The notes: generated from the sequence alone by a model not told the origin. DNA of 64,000 bases from SHXR01 sp046160305 (GCA_046160305.1 JBJXGX010000216.1:1-64000); one strand, 5' to 3'; shown: positions 24,776 through 33,495, counted from the first letter of the stretch. A program made the numbers and translations.

Positions 24776-25273
24776 TCAGCGCTGCCTGGCGATCAGCTTG
24801 AGAATCGGGTCGTGTGAGGCGTCGCGCGAACTAAGCACTTCCGTTACCCGTTGCAGTTGCGAGCGGAGCTCCGACAGCCCTCGCTGGCCAAGACGCGGGA
24901 CCACCTCGCGCTCGATGGCTTCGCGCGCCGCATCGACATCGCGCCGGTAGCGCACGCCCTTGCGCGTACAGCGGACGAGCTTCGCTCGGGCATCGACCGG
25001 ATCGGCGACGCGCTCTACGTAGCCGAGGCGCTCCAACTCGTCGATGAATTGGCTCGCGGCCTGTTTGGAAATTCCCATCCGCTCGGCAACGATGCTCGCG
25101 CGCGTGCCAAGCGGCTCCAGATGCGCGATCGCACTGGCCTGTGCCCCGGTGAGTCCGTCGTGCCCCCGCTTGGCAAGCTGCGCGCTTACCCGACCGTGGA
25201 ACGCTTGGAACGCGGACCACAACTCCCCGTCTAGGTGGCTATTCGCCTCCCGACGCGTATCGTCTTCGCGCAA
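24776..25273 (-). CDS. MarR-family transcriptional regulator
   Basis: 165 residues with the MarR winged helix: 'LTGAQASAIAHLEPLGTRASIVAERMGISKQAASQFIDELERLGYVERVADPVDARAKLVRCTRKG' carries the recognition helix (SKQAASQFIDELE) and the wing with D-x-R (DPVDARAK). Such proteins are small dimeric repressors that sense phenolic or CoA-linked ligands. The start is TTG at 25273 with GGGAG seven bases upstream. It is followed after ten bases by the double SDR gene and is divergent from the thiol dioxygenase, so the 209-base gap 25274-25482 is the probable control region for both. No clear palindromic operator was found there. Confidence 0.88.
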   Translation of the reverse strand: MREDDTRREANSHLDGELWSAFQAFHGRVSAQLAKRGHDGLTGAQASAIAHLEPLGTRASIVAERMGISKQAASQFIDELERLGYVERVADPVDARAKLVRCTRKGVRYRRDVDAAREAIEREVVPRLGQRGLSELRSQLQRVTEVLSSRDASHDPILKLIARQR

Positions 25274-25482
25274 TTTGACGCTCCCCTTTGTGATGTTCGT
25301 CGACGCCTGCCGATCTCATGCGCTGCTATTCCCATTCTCGGCCCACGAAGGACCGCTGGTCAAGGTGCATGAACGAGCGGGTCACCGGTCGCTCGCCTCG
25401 CTGCGAAAAATCCGCCAAACTGGCGCCTCCGGATCGCTCCATGGGCGATCCCGCTCAACGGGACACTCGCCGACTTGACAGA

Positions 25483-26097
25483 ATGAAAAACTTCCAGCGT
25501 TTTCGCGCGTTCGTGCATGCCCTGAGTACCCTCGTCGACCGACCAGGCGCCGACGAGGCCGTTATTTTGCATGAAGGCGAAAGGCTTCTCGGTGCTCTGG
25601 TCGCCAACGATGATTGGCTGCCCGACGATTGCGCGCTCGTTTCAACCGAAGGCTATCGGCAGTACCTGCTGCACTGCGATGCGCGCGAACGATTCTCGGT
25701 CGTGAGCTTCGTCTGGGGGCCCGGCCAGAAAACACCCATTCACGATCACACGGTCTGGGGATTGGTCGGTGTCATGCGCGGGGCCGAACGCTGCGATGAG
25801 TATGACCTCTCCCGGCAAGGCGAACCCATGATCGCGAAAGGCACGCATCGGATCGGTCCTGGTCAGGTGGACAAGGTGTCCCCGACCATCGGCGACATTC
25901 ACGTCGTCGCGAATGCGGTTGCCGATCGCCCCTCGATCAGCATCCATGTGTACGGCGCCAACATCGGCGCGGTCGAGCGGCATGTGTTCGATGCCGCAAC
26001 CGGTGCGGCCAAACCCTTCGTCTCGGGCTATCACAACACGTCGATGCCGAACTTCTGGGACCGAAGCGCGGACTCGAAAGCAAAGCCCTCCCGATGA
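25483..26097 (+). CDS. Gln-type cysteine dioxygenase family enzyme (likely 3-mercaptopropionate dioxygenase)
   Basis: 204-residue cupin of the CDO family, oxidising a small thiol to a sulfinate with O2. Iron ligands are H87, H89 ('PIHDHTVWG') and H140 ('GDIHVVAN'). The position that is Arg60 in mammalian cysteine dioxygenase is Q60 here ('GYRQYLLH'), the mark of the Gln-type group, whose members prefer 3-mercaptopropionate. The cysteine of the Cys-Tyr crosslink is absent; Y158 remains. ATG 25483 was chosen for family length; the frame is open back to 25318. Its stop overlaps the start of the crotonase gene by four bases, so both proteins are cotranslated. Confidence 0.85.
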   Translation: MKNFQRFRAFVHALSTLVDRPGADEAVILHEGERLLGALVANDDWLPDDCALVSTEGYRQYLLHCDARERFSVVSFVWGPGQKTPIHDHTVWGLVGVMRGAERCDEYDLSRQGEPMIAKGTHRIGPGQVDKVSPTIGDIHVVANAVADRPSISIHVYGANIGAVERHVFDAATGAAKPFVSGYHNTSMPNFWDRSADSKAKPSR

Positions 26098-26813
26098 GCG
26101 ATCTGCAAGTCGAACGCGACGGGCCGCTCACCCGCGTGATACTCGATCGGCCACAGAAGGCGAACGCGCTCGCGCCCGATCTTGTTGAAGCGTTGCTCCG
26201 GGAGGTCGAGCAAGCGACCACCGACGGCACGCGCCTGATGAGCTTTCGCGCGAACGGCCGGAATTTCTCCGCCGGTTTCGACTTCACGGATTTCGAGGAA
26301 TGCACTCGCGCGGAATTATTGTGGCGCTTCGTTCGGATCGAGCAATTGCTGCAGGCTGTCTACCACGCGCCCTTCGCGACGGCCGCCTTCGCGCAAGGGA
26401 AAAATTTTGGCGCGGGCGCCGACCTGTTCATTTCGTGCGAAACGCGCATTGCAACCCCAGAGGCGACATTCCGGATGCCGGGCCTCTTATTTGGCATTCA
26501 ACTCGGAACGCGCCGACTTGCCGCACGCATCGGACAAAGCAACGCACTCTCGATGTTGAGCGCGACGCGCACCATCGCCGGCACGGAGTGTGTAGACACG
26601 GGGTTCGTTACCCGGCTCACGCCGCAAGCGGATTGGGTCGACGAGGAACGCGAACTCGTACGAGCCGCGAGCGTGCTTGATCCCGATGCGGCCCGGCGAC
26701 TACGGTGCGCGACGGTTGACGATACGCGAGCGAGCGATCTCGCGGATCTGGTTACAAGCGCCACCCATGGTGATCTGAAGGAGCGAATCCGTCAGTATCG
26801 GCGAGGCAGCTAG
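26094..26813 (+). CDS. Atypical crotonase (enoyl-CoA hydratase/isomerase family) protein
   Basis: 239 residues. The N-terminal 'RVILDRPQKANALAPDLVEALL' and the oxyanion loop 'GRNFSAGFDFTDF' are crotonase-like. The second oxyanion and active-site region reads 'AFAQGKNFGAGADLFISCETRIATPEATFRMPGLLFG'. Where enoyl-CoA hydratases have the two catalytic glutamates (GGG-x-E-L and P-E), this protein has D and G. Hydratase chemistry is therefore doubtful; isomerase, thioesterase, decarboxylase or lyase activity is possible. It overlaps the thiol dioxygenase gene by ATGA, suggesting it acts on a CoA ester from the same sulfur compound. The 135-base gap after it, before convergent korB, shows no clear terminator. 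Confidence 0.82.
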   Translation: MSDLQVERDGPLTRVILDRPQKANALAPDLVEALLREVEQATTDGTRLMSFRANGRNFSAGFDFTDFEECTRAELLWRFVRIEQLLQAVYHAPFATAAFAQGKNFGAGADLFISCETRIATPEATFRMPGLLFGIQLGTRRLAARIGQSNALSMLSATRTIAGTECVDTGFVTRLTPQADWVDEERELVRAASVLDPDAARRLRCATVDDTRASDLADLVTSATHGDLKERIRQYRRGS

Positions 26814-26948
26814 GACCGGCCGCATAGCCGCATGACGACGGCGCGACGGGTGCGGCGACTACCGCGCACAGAAAGCGCCGAGCCCGTGGTGTACGCCGAA
26901 GTGTCGTGTCTGCCTTGGGCCTACGCGCTCGGCGGCGCCGGTTCCAGA

Positions 26949-28004
26949 CTACCGGAGCGACGCGTTGATCCGATTCAGCGCGGAGGATCCGGGGATCAGG
27001 TCCGCTTCCGTCATGCGGTTGAATGACTTCTCGGCCGTATTCAGATTGCCATGCAGATCCTGGGCGTCAGGATCGAGAAACAGCACACCGGTCACGACTT
27101 CGCCCGCGGCTTGCCGCTGCAAAAGATGATTCATCGCACCGATGCGATCGGTCGGGTCGTAGTCCTCGGATAACTTTCGCAGGCGCAAGACGCTGCCGTC
27201 GTGTTGGCGCACTTCCTGCAATGACCCCGCTGCGTATTCGGTGGTGATTTCCGCGCGCGGCTCGATGAAGTCGATGCGATTCACCGCTTCATTGTGGTCG
27301 CGCACGAAGTCGTAGCTCTTGGTGGATCCGTCGTGATTGTTGAATGCCACGCAAGGCGAGATCACGTCGAGGAACGCCGCGCCCCGATGCAGGATTGCCG
27401 CCTTGATGATCGGCACCAGTTGCTCCTTGTCACCGGAGAAACTACGGGCCACGAAGGTCGCGCCGAGTTGCAAGGCGATCATGATCAGATCGATCGAGTC
27501 TTCCGTATTCACCGCGCCGCGCTTGGATTTCGAGCCCTTGTCGGCGGTGGCGGAAAACTGTCCCTTCGTGAGGCCATAGACGCCGTTGTTCTCGACGATA
27601 TAGACCATGTTTACGCCGCGGCGCATGCTGTGCGCGAACTGCCCAATCCCGATGGACGCCGAATCGCCGTCGCCCGAGACACCCATGTAGATGAGTTCGC
27701 GGTTTGCGAGGTTCGCACCGGTCAGCACCGAGGGCATCCGTCCATGAACCGTGTTGAAGCCGTGGGAATTCCCGAGAAAATACGTGGGGGTCTTCGACGA
27801 ACATCCGATGCCGGAGAGCTTGGCGACCTTGTGCGGCTCGATGTCGAGCTCGAAGCACGCGCTCACGATGGCCGCGGTGATCGAGTCGTGCCCGCACCCC
27901 GCGCAGAGCGTTGAAATCGCGCCCTCATAGTCGCGCCGGGTATAGCCGACCTTGTTTTTTTGGAGCGACGGATGATGTAGTTTCGGTTTCGTGATGTAGG
28001 TCAT
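26949..28004 (-). CDS. korB: 2-oxoglutarate (2-oxoacid):ferredoxin oxidoreductase, beta subunit
   Basis: 351 residues. The thiamine-diphosphate motif is 'GDGDSASIGIGQFAHSMRRG' followed by 'ENNGVYGLTKGQ'. Cluster cysteines are in 'TLCAGCGHDSI', 'IGCSSK' and 'SPCVAFNNHDGS'. The length and the extended C-terminus fit KorB of the two-subunit type. It decarboxylates 2-oxoglutarate to succinyl-CoA and passes electrons to ferredoxin. It follows korA by 19 bases and is the last gene of korC-korA-korB. Other 2-oxoacids such as pyruvate or phenylglyoxylate cannot be ruled out from the sequence alone. Confidence 0.92.
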   Translation of the reverse strand: MTYITKPKLHHPSLQKNKVGYTRRDYEGAISTLCAGCGHDSITAAIVSACFELDIEPHKVAKLSGIGCSSKTPTYFLGNSHGFNTVHGRMPSVLTGANLANRELIYMGVSGDGDSASIGIGQFAHSMRRGVNMVYIVENNGVYGLTKGQFSATADKGSKSKRGAVNTEDSIDLIMIALQLGATFVARSFSGDKEQLVPIIKAAILHRGAAFLDVISPCVAFNNHDGSTKSYDFVRDHNEAVNRIDFIEPRAEITTEYAAGSLQEVRQHDGSVLRLRKLSEDYDPTDRIGAMNHLLQRQAAGEVVTGVLFLDPDAQDLHGNLNTAEKSFNRMTEADLIPGSSALNRINASLR

Positions 28005-28023
28005 TTGGATACTCGGTCAGCCA

Positions 28024-29865
28024 CTATTGCGCGACTTTGCGGATCGGCGTCACATTGAGAATCGCCACCTTCTCCGCGATTTCCCGGATGATAAACCGCG
28101 CGGTGATCGGCGTGCCGTCGTAGTGCACGATCGGAATCAGCTTCGAGGCGTCGATCCCGGCCTCGTTCATGATCAGCGAACGCAACTGCGCGTCGCGGTT
28201 CTGTTCGACCACGAACACCTGCTCATGGTCTTCGAGGAAATCGACGACTTCCTCGCCGAACGGGAAGGCGCGCACCCGCAGCGCATCGACATTCACGCCC
28301 TGCTCGTCGAAGGCATCGAGCGCCTCGTTCATCGCGGGCGCAGTCGACCCGAAATAAAGGATGCCAAGCTTGGTCGCGTGCTTCGCCGGACGCGCGATCG
28401 CCTGTGGGACAAGCCGCTTCGCGGTCTCGAATTTTTTCAGGAGCCGCTGCATGTTGTCCACATACACCGGACCTTCTTCGCTGTACCGCGCGTACCGGTC
28501 TTTCGTGGTGCCGCGGGTGAAATACGCGCCCTTCGTGGGGTGCGTGCCGGGATAGGTGCGAAACGGAATGCCATCGCCATCGACGTCGAGGTAGCGACCG
28601 AAATCCTTGCCTGATTCAAGGTCGTCGTAGTCCATGACCTTGCCGCGATCCAGGCGGCGACTGTCGTCCCACACAAGGGGATCGCACAACCGTTGGTTCA
28701 TGCCGATGTCAAGATCGGTCATCACGAATATCGGCGTTTGCAGCCGGTCGGCGAGATCGAGCGCCTGCGCACCCATCTCGAAGCACTCTTTCGGATCTTC
28801 CGGGAACAGCAGAACGTGTTTGGAATCACCATGGCCCGCATAGGCGCATGCGGTGATGTCGGCCTGCTGTGTGCGGGTCGGCATTCCGGTGGCGGGGCCA
28901 CCGCGTTGAACATTGATAATCGTCGCCGGAATTTCGGCGAAGTACGCAAGCCCGATGAATTCGGTCATCAGGGAAATTCCGGGGCCCGATGTCGCGGTGA
29001 AGGCGCGCGCACCATTCCAGCCGGCTCCGATCACGATGCCAATGGAGGCGAGTTCGTCTTCGGCCTGGATGATCCCGAAGCGGTTCTTCCCGCTCACCGG
29101 ATCGACCCGGAGCTTCTGGCAATGACGAATGAACGCCTCGGCGAGCGACGAAGACGGTGTGATCGGATACCACGCACACACCGTCGCGCCACCGTAGACA
29201 CAGCCAAGGGCCGCGGCGTTATTGCCTTCGATGAAAATCTTGTCACCGACATTGTTTGCGCGGCTAACCCGGATACTGAGCGGACATTGGAGATTCTCTG
29301 TCGCGTAATCGTGACCGAGCTTCAGCGCTTTGACATTGGCACCAAGGAGCTTCTCCTTGCCCTTGTACTGCTCACCGAACAGCCTCTCGATCTCGGCTAC
29401 GTCCATCTCGAGCAGCGCGGCCAACGCGCCGACATAGATGATGTTCTTGAACAGTTGCCGCTGCCGCACATCGGAGTACGTGGTGTTGCAGATCTCGGTG
29501 AGCGGCACGCCGATGACATTGATGTCATCCCGAAAGCGTGATTTCGGCAGCGGCTTGGAGCTGTCGTAGAACAGATAGCCGCCCGGCTCGATCTCGCGCA
29601 GATCCTGGGCCCAGGTCTGCGGATTCATGGCCACCATGATATCCACGCCGCCGCGACGCCCAAGATAGCCGCGTTCATTGACCCGGACTTCATACCAGGT
29701 CGGCAGCCCTTGAATATTGGACGGAAAGATATTGCGCGGACTCACCGGCACGCCCATGCGCAAGATTGCGCGCGCGAAGAGCTCGTTCGCGCTCGCGGAC
29801 CCCGAGCCGTTGACGTTCGCGAATTTGATGACGAAATCGTTGGTGCTGGCGATCGCTTTGACCAT
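28024..29865 (-). CDS. korA: 2-oxoglutarate (2-oxoacid):ferredoxin oxidoreductase, fused gamma-alpha subunit
   Basis: 613 residues. The gamma domain (about 1-185; 'VNGSGSASANELFARAILRMG') precedes the alpha pyrimidine-binding domain with 'EGNNAAALGCVYGGATVCAWYPITPSSS' and 'AEDELASIGIVIGAGWNGARAFTATSGPGISLM'. The C-terminal domain (from about 500) has 'GILYFGSTAPAMNEALD'. ATG 29865 follows the korC stop by two bases; a frame extension to 30186 lies inside korC and is rejected. It forms the TPP enzyme with KorB. In Thauera a homologous enzyme supplies reduced ferredoxin for benzoyl-CoA reduction. Here the adjoining aromatic route is the aerobic box type, so the electron sink is unclear. Confidence 0.92.
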   Translation of the reverse strand: MVKAIASTNDFVIKFANVNGSGSASANELFARAILRMGVPVSPRNIFPSNIQGLPTWYEVRVNERGYLGRRGGVDIMVAMNPQTWAQDLREIEPGGYLFYDSSKPLPKSRFRDDINVIGVPLTEICNTTYSDVRQRQLFKNIIYVGALAALLEMDVAEIERLFGEQYKGKEKLLGANVKALKLGHDYATENLQCPLSIRVSRANNVGDKIFIEGNNAAALGCVYGGATVCAWYPITPSSSLAEAFIRHCQKLRVDPVSGKNRFGIIQAEDELASIGIVIGAGWNGARAFTATSGPGISLMTEFIGLAYFAEIPATIINVQRGGPATGMPTRTQQADITACAYAGHGDSKHVLLFPEDPKECFEMGAQALDLADRLQTPIFVMTDLDIGMNQRLCDPLVWDDSRRLDRGKVMDYDDLESGKDFGRYLDVDGDGIPFRTYPGTHPTKGAYFTRGTTKDRYARYSEEGPVYVDNMQRLLKKFETAKRLVPQAIARPAKHATKLGILYFGSTAPAMNEALDAFDEQGVNVDALRVRAFPFGEEVVDFLEDHEQVFVVEQNRDAQLRSLIMNEAGIDASKLIPIVHYDGTPITARFIIREIAEKVAILNVTPIRKVAQ

Positions 29866-29867
29866 GC

Positions 29868-31697
29868 TTATGCAACTTTCAAGGTGCGGCTCTGCGGTTG
29901 CGGCGTACGGCATTTCGGCCCCGCGAGCGTCATGTCGATCAGGTACTTGCGCATGTCCCAGGCGCCGGTCGGGCATCGCTCGGCACAAAGGCCGCAGTGC
30001 AGGCACACGTCTTCGTCTTTGACCATGATGCGCTTGGTTCGCAGCGCACCGCTCACATAGAGATCCTGAGCGAGATTGACCGCAGGGGCCACCAGCCGGT
30101 TGCGCAGCTCTTTTTCCTCGCCGTCCGCGGTGAACGTGATGCAATCCATCGGGCAGATGTCGACGCAGGCATCGCACTCGATGCAAAGACTGTCGGTGAA
30201 GACGGTCTGCACATCGCAGTTGAGGCAGCGCTGTGCTTCCTTGAAGCCGGTCGGGAGATCAAAGCCGAGTTCCACCTCGACTTTGATGTTCTTCAACGCA
30301 ATGGCGGCTTCCTTCAACGGTACCTTGAACCGTTTGTCGAGCGCGACATCGTTGTCGTAGCTCCACTCGTGGATGCCCATCTTCTGGCTGAACACCGACA
30401 CACCGGGCGTCGGGCGAACCTTCACGTCCTCGCCCGTCAGCAGCTTGTCGATAGACACCGCGGCGTCATGAGCATGCGCGACGGCCCAGATGATGTTCTT
30501 CGGACCGAAGGCCGCATCCCCGCCGAAAAACACATGCGGAATGCTCGACTGCATCGTGCTGGTGTCGACCTTCGGCATGTCCCATTTGTCGAATTCGAGT
30601 CCGACATCGCGCTCGATCCAGGGAAACGAATTCTCCTGACCGACAGCGACCAGAACGTCGTCGCATTCGACCTGCTGGTCGGGCTCGCCGGTGGAGACAA
30701 GATTGCGCCGGCCTCGCTCGTCGTAGACGGCCTTGACCTTCTCGAAGGTCATGCCGGTGAGCTTGCCGTTGGTGTGCAGGAACGCTTTCGGCACGAGGTA
30801 ATTCAGGATCGGAATGCCCTCGTGTTGCGCGTCTTCCTTCTCCCAGGGCGAGGCCTTCATTTCCTCGAAGCCGGAGCGGACGATCACCTTGACGTCATCG
30901 CCGCCCAGCCGCTTGGCCGATCGGCAGCAATCCATCGCGGTGTTGCCACCGCCCAGTACGATGACCCGTTTGCCGATCTTGCTGATATGTCCGAACGACA
31001 CGCTCGAGAGCCAATCGATCCCGATATGAATGTTCTTTCCCGCCTCTTTGCGGCCCGGAACATCGAGCTCGCGACCACGCGGCGCGCCGGTTCCGACAAA
31101 GATCGCATCGAAACCCTCGGCCAATAGCGCCTTCATGCTCTCGATGCGCTTACCGGCCCGCAACTCGACACCCAGGTCGAGGATGTAGCCGACCTCTTCG
31201 TCAATCACCGACTCCGGCAGGCGAAATTTCGGGATCTGCGTGCGAATCATGCCCCCCGCGAACGGGTCGGCCTCATAGACCACGACGTGATAACCAAGGG
31301 GAAGGAGATCGCGTGCCACGGCGAGCGACGCCGGTCCGGCGCCGACGCACACGATGCGTTTGCCGTTCTTCTGCTTGGGTGGCTTCGGTAGACGCGCCCG
31401 AATGTCCGATTTGTTATCGGCAGCGACGCGCTTCAGGCGGCAAATCGCGACCGGCTCTTTGTCCTGCCCATCCTCGACGCGGCCGCGCCGGCAGGCCGGC
31501 TCGCAGGGGCGATCACAGGTGCGCCCGAGCACGCCGGGGAAAACGTTCGACTCCCAATTGATCATGTAGGCGTCGTCATAACGCCCCTGCGCGATCAATC
31601 GGATGTATTCGGGAACGGGAGTGTGGGCCGGACAGGCCCATTGGCAATCGACAACTTTATGGAAGTAATCGGGATTCGAAATATCCGTGGGCTTCAA
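29868..31697 (-). CDS. korC: GltD-like NAD(P)H:ferredoxin oxidoreductase with two C-terminal [4Fe-4S] motifs (KorC-type)
   Basis: About 609 residues. An N-terminal GltD-type cluster domain (CQWACPAHTP, CDRPCEPACRRG) precedes the FAD site 'CVGAGPASLAVARDLLPLG', the NAD(P) site 'VLGGGNTAMDCCRSAKRLGG' and the second FAD motif 'HVFFGGDAAFGP'. The C-terminal ferredoxin domain has 'CIECDACVDICPMDC' and 'CLHCGLCAERCP'. This architecture exchanges electrons between ferredoxin and NAD(P)H. TTG 31697 is chosen because AGGAG sits seven bases upstream; an ATG at 31751 has no such site. It is the first gene of the kor operon, two bases before korA. A glutamate synthase role is unlikely because no gltB is present. 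Confidence 0.9.
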   Translation of the reverse strand: MKPTDISNPDYFHKVVDCQWACPAHTPVPEYIRLIAQGRYDDAYMINWESNVFPGVLGRTCDRPCEPACRRGRVEDGQDKEPVAICRLKRVAADNKSDIRARLPKPPKQKNGKRIVCVGAGPASLAVARDLLPLGYHVVVYEADPFAGGMIRTQIPKFRLPESVIDEEVGYILDLGVELRAGKRIESMKALLAEGFDAIFVGTGAPRGRELDVPGRKEAGKNIHIGIDWLSSVSFGHISKIGKRVIVLGGGNTAMDCCRSAKRLGGDDVKVIVRSGFEEMKASPWEKEDAQHEGIPILNYLVPKAFLHTNGKLTGMTFEKVKAVYDERGRRNLVSTGEPDQQVECDDVLVAVGQENSFPWIERDVGLEFDKWDMPKVDTSTMQSSIPHVFFGGDAAFGPKNIIWAVAHAHDAAVSIDKLLTGEDVKVRPTPGVSVFSQKMGIHEWSYDNDVALDKRFKVPLKEAAIALKNIKVEVELGFDLPTGFKEAQRCLNCDVQTVFTDSLCIECDACVDICPMDCITFTADGEEKELRNRLVAPAVNLAQDLYVSGALRTKRIMVKDEDVCLHCGLCAERCPTGAWDMRKYLIDMTLAGPKCRTPQPQSRTLKVA

Positions 31698-31781
31698 GCC
31701 TCGTCTCCTAGGTGGCGCACCGAAACAATGCGGACGATCCGACCATTCCATCCAGGTCCATGCGCTCGATTTGCGACGCGG

Positions 31782-31810
31782 ATACTACAGCTTGTATGGC
31801 CGCGTGAAAA
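31782..31810 (-). promoter_or_regulatory. Candidate promoter of korCAB
   Basis: On the minus strand TTTTCA (31810-31805) and TAGTAT (31787-31782) are 17 bases apart, each matching 4 of 6 consensus positions of sigma-70 boxes. Transcription would start near 31775, about 78 bases before the TTG start of korC. The assignment is weaker than the boxR promoter. Confidence 0.4.
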
Positions 31811-31828
31811 GCCTCGCAGCGTGATCAT

Positions 31829-31842
31829 CGAACGGTCGTTCG
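31829..31842. promoter_or_regulatory. 14-bp palindrome CGAACGGTCGTTCG, TetR-type operator candidate
   Basis: CGAACG (31829-31834) and CGTTCG (31837-31842) are perfect inverted arms with a two-base centre. The pattern C-N-AACG-NN-CGTT-N-G is the one described for the TetR-family regulator PaaR in Thermus, and related TetR sites occur for CoA-ester-responsive regulators. It lies about 20 bases upstream of the predicted -35 box of korC in the 242-base gap 31698-31939. No TetR gene is in the window. Confidence 0.55.
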
Positions 31843-31939
31843 CTCTTTTTATTGATCGCTTGCTCAATGGCGCCCATCCGGCGCCAAAGATCTCCATAAG
31901 CCAATGATGGGTAAGCACATTGTCGGGCGCCGAGCCATC

Positions 31940-33088
31940 TCACGGCTGCACCGCTCCAAGCAGTGGCAGTAGGATGGCTCCACCTAAACGCCGCGAACGC
32001 TCACCGCTCCAGCCTCTCAACGTATCCGGATCATTCGCGTTGTCCTTGAACGGCAATTCAAGGGTCACGGACAGGCAGCCGAATGTGTGGCCCACATACT
32101 TGCTGGCAAGCTTGAGTGCGTCGGCGGCGTACTGGCCGATCGGATAGCCGTGCGCGGTCTGGAAATCCGGACTCGCCTGGCGAAACTGCTCGCAAAACCG
32201 CGTTTGCGTGGCGGCGCGATCCGGCGTGAATCCGGGCAGCATTTCGTTGCCGGCGATGAAAACGTATGGGAGCGCCTCATCGCCATGCACGTCCACGAAG
32301 GCGTCGACGCCGGTACGCGTCAATCGATCCCGCACGTGATACACCTCCGGACTCCGCTCGATCGAGGGCGCCGACCATTCGCGGTTGAGGTTCGCGCCGG
32401 CCGCATTCGCCCGAAGATTTCCGCGTACGCTGCCATCGGGATTCATATTCGGCACGACATGGAAGGTCGCGCGCTGCCGCAACTGGCGGGCGATGGAATC
32501 GTCCGGATCGATCAGGCGCGCAAGCATGCCATCGACGAACCATTCCGCCATCGACTCGCCCGGATGCTGGCGTGCGATCACCCAGATCTTGCGCGCGGCA
32601 GGATCGCGGCTCCCGAGAATCACCGCATCCAGATCGCGGCCATCGACCGTACGCCCAAGATGCTCGACGCGCGCGAACGGAGAGCTGTCCATGCGCCCCA
32701 GCAGATCGAGATGCCGCTCGTAGGAATACGGCTCGAAGTAGGCGTAATAGATGCTGTCACGCTCCGGAGCATGGTCCACCGTCATGACCGTCCCATCGTA
32801 CCGGGTCGGAACCCGGAACCAGTCGATCCGGTCGTACGAAGCGACCGCCCGATAGTCGGTCCAGCCACGCGGATAGGTGCAGGCGCCGGCGTTCATGAAA
32901 TCAATGCGGCAAGTCCGCGCCCGCGCCCCTTGCACGCGAAAATGGAACCATTGACGGAACGTGCATGCGGGATCGCTCGTCAAATCCTGCCTGATTGCAA
33001 GCTTGAGATGGACCGTGCCCGACTCGCTCTCTTGGGATTCAATAACCTCGATGGCGCCTGAATCGAAGCTCGTGCTGACCGTGATCAT
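31940..33088 (-). CDS. M14-family zinc carboxypeptidase (cytosolic CCP/M14-6-like)
   Basis: 382 residues. An N-terminal beta-rich domain (about 1-125; 'FRQWFHFRVQGA', 'AYFEPYSYERH') is typical of the cytosolic carboxypeptidase group. The catalytic domain has zinc ligands H175 and E178 in 'ARQHPGES', H268 in 'VDVHGDE', and catalytic E344 in 'VTLELPFK'; 'NMNPDGSVRGNLRANAAGANLNREW' carries the substrate-binding Arg/Asn residues. No signal peptide is seen, so it acts in the cytoplasm. It follows the AhpD-like gene by two bases on the same strand. Bacterial relatives include peptidases cleaving gamma-glutamyl or peptidoglycan-derived peptides, but the substrate is not known here. Confidence 0.9.
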   Translation of the reverse strand: MITVSTSFDSGAIEVIESQESESGTVHLKLAIRQDLTSDPACTFRQWFHFRVQGARARTCRIDFMNAGACTYPRGWTDYRAVASYDRIDWFRVPTRYDGTVMTVDHAPERDSIYYAYFEPYSYERHLDLLGRMDSSPFARVEHLGRTVDGRDLDAVILGSRDPAARKIWVIARQHPGESMAEWFVDGMLARLIDPDDSIARQLRQRATFHVVPNMNPDGSVRGNLRANAAGANLNREWSAPSIERSPEVYHVRDRLTRTGVDAFVDVHGDEALPYVFIAGNEMLPGFTPDRAATQTRFCEQFRQASPDFQTAHGYPIGQYAADALKLASKYVGHTFGCLSVTLELPFKDNANDPDTLRGWSGERSRRLGGAILLPLLGAVQP

Positions 33089-33090
33089 CC

Positions 33091-33495
33091 TTAATTTGCA
33101 CCCGGCCGGAACTGCGCATCGACCGGAACCTGGTAGCCGTTCGCGAGCCGATTGGTTTCATTCGCCACACCGACCACCGCCAGCAACTCGGCGAATTGCT
33201 CATCGGTCATGCCTTTCGCCCGCGCGCCGGCGGTGTGCGAATGGATGCAGTACTCGCAATTGTTCGTCACGCTGACCGCGATATAGATCATCTCTTTGGT
33301 CAGGGGATCGAGCTTGCCCGGTGCCATCACCTGCTTCACCGTTTCCCACATCCGGCGCAAGGTGGCCGGATGATTCGCCAGCACCTTCCAGAAATTGTTG
33401 ATCCAATTGCTGTTGCGGGTGGCCATGATGTCGTCGTAGACGGCCTTCACGGCGGGTGCGGCTTGACCGTATTCAATCATTGGCATCATCGGCAC
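33091..33495 (-). CDS. Carboxymuconolactone decarboxylase / AhpD-like protein
   Basis: About 134 residues. The AhpD motif C-x-x-C-x-x-x-H appears in 'NNCEYCIHSHTAGARAKGM', with 'LDPLTKEMIYIAVSV' before it, so a peroxidase-like thiol centre is expected. The start is GTG 33495, seven bases after AGGAG; ATGs at 33489 and 33486 are close alternatives. Any longer frame (to 34041) runs antisense through msrB and is not real. It is divergent from msrB with 156 bases between and leads the two-gene unit with the M14 peptidase. The methionine sulfoxide reductase next door suggests a shared oxidative-stress theme. Confidence 0.87.
   Translation of the reverse strand: MPMMPMIEYGQAAPAVKAVYDDIMATRNSNWINNFWKVLANHPATLRRMWETVKQVMAPGKLDPLTKEMIYIAVSVTNNCEYCIHSHTAGARAKGMTDEQFAELLAVVGVANETNRLANGYQVPVDAQFRPGAN

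Noticed and set aside
29866..30186. Upstream extension of korA
   Set aside because: The extra part is a shadow of the ferredoxin domain of korC; ATG 29865 gives the family N-terminus and follows korC by two bases.
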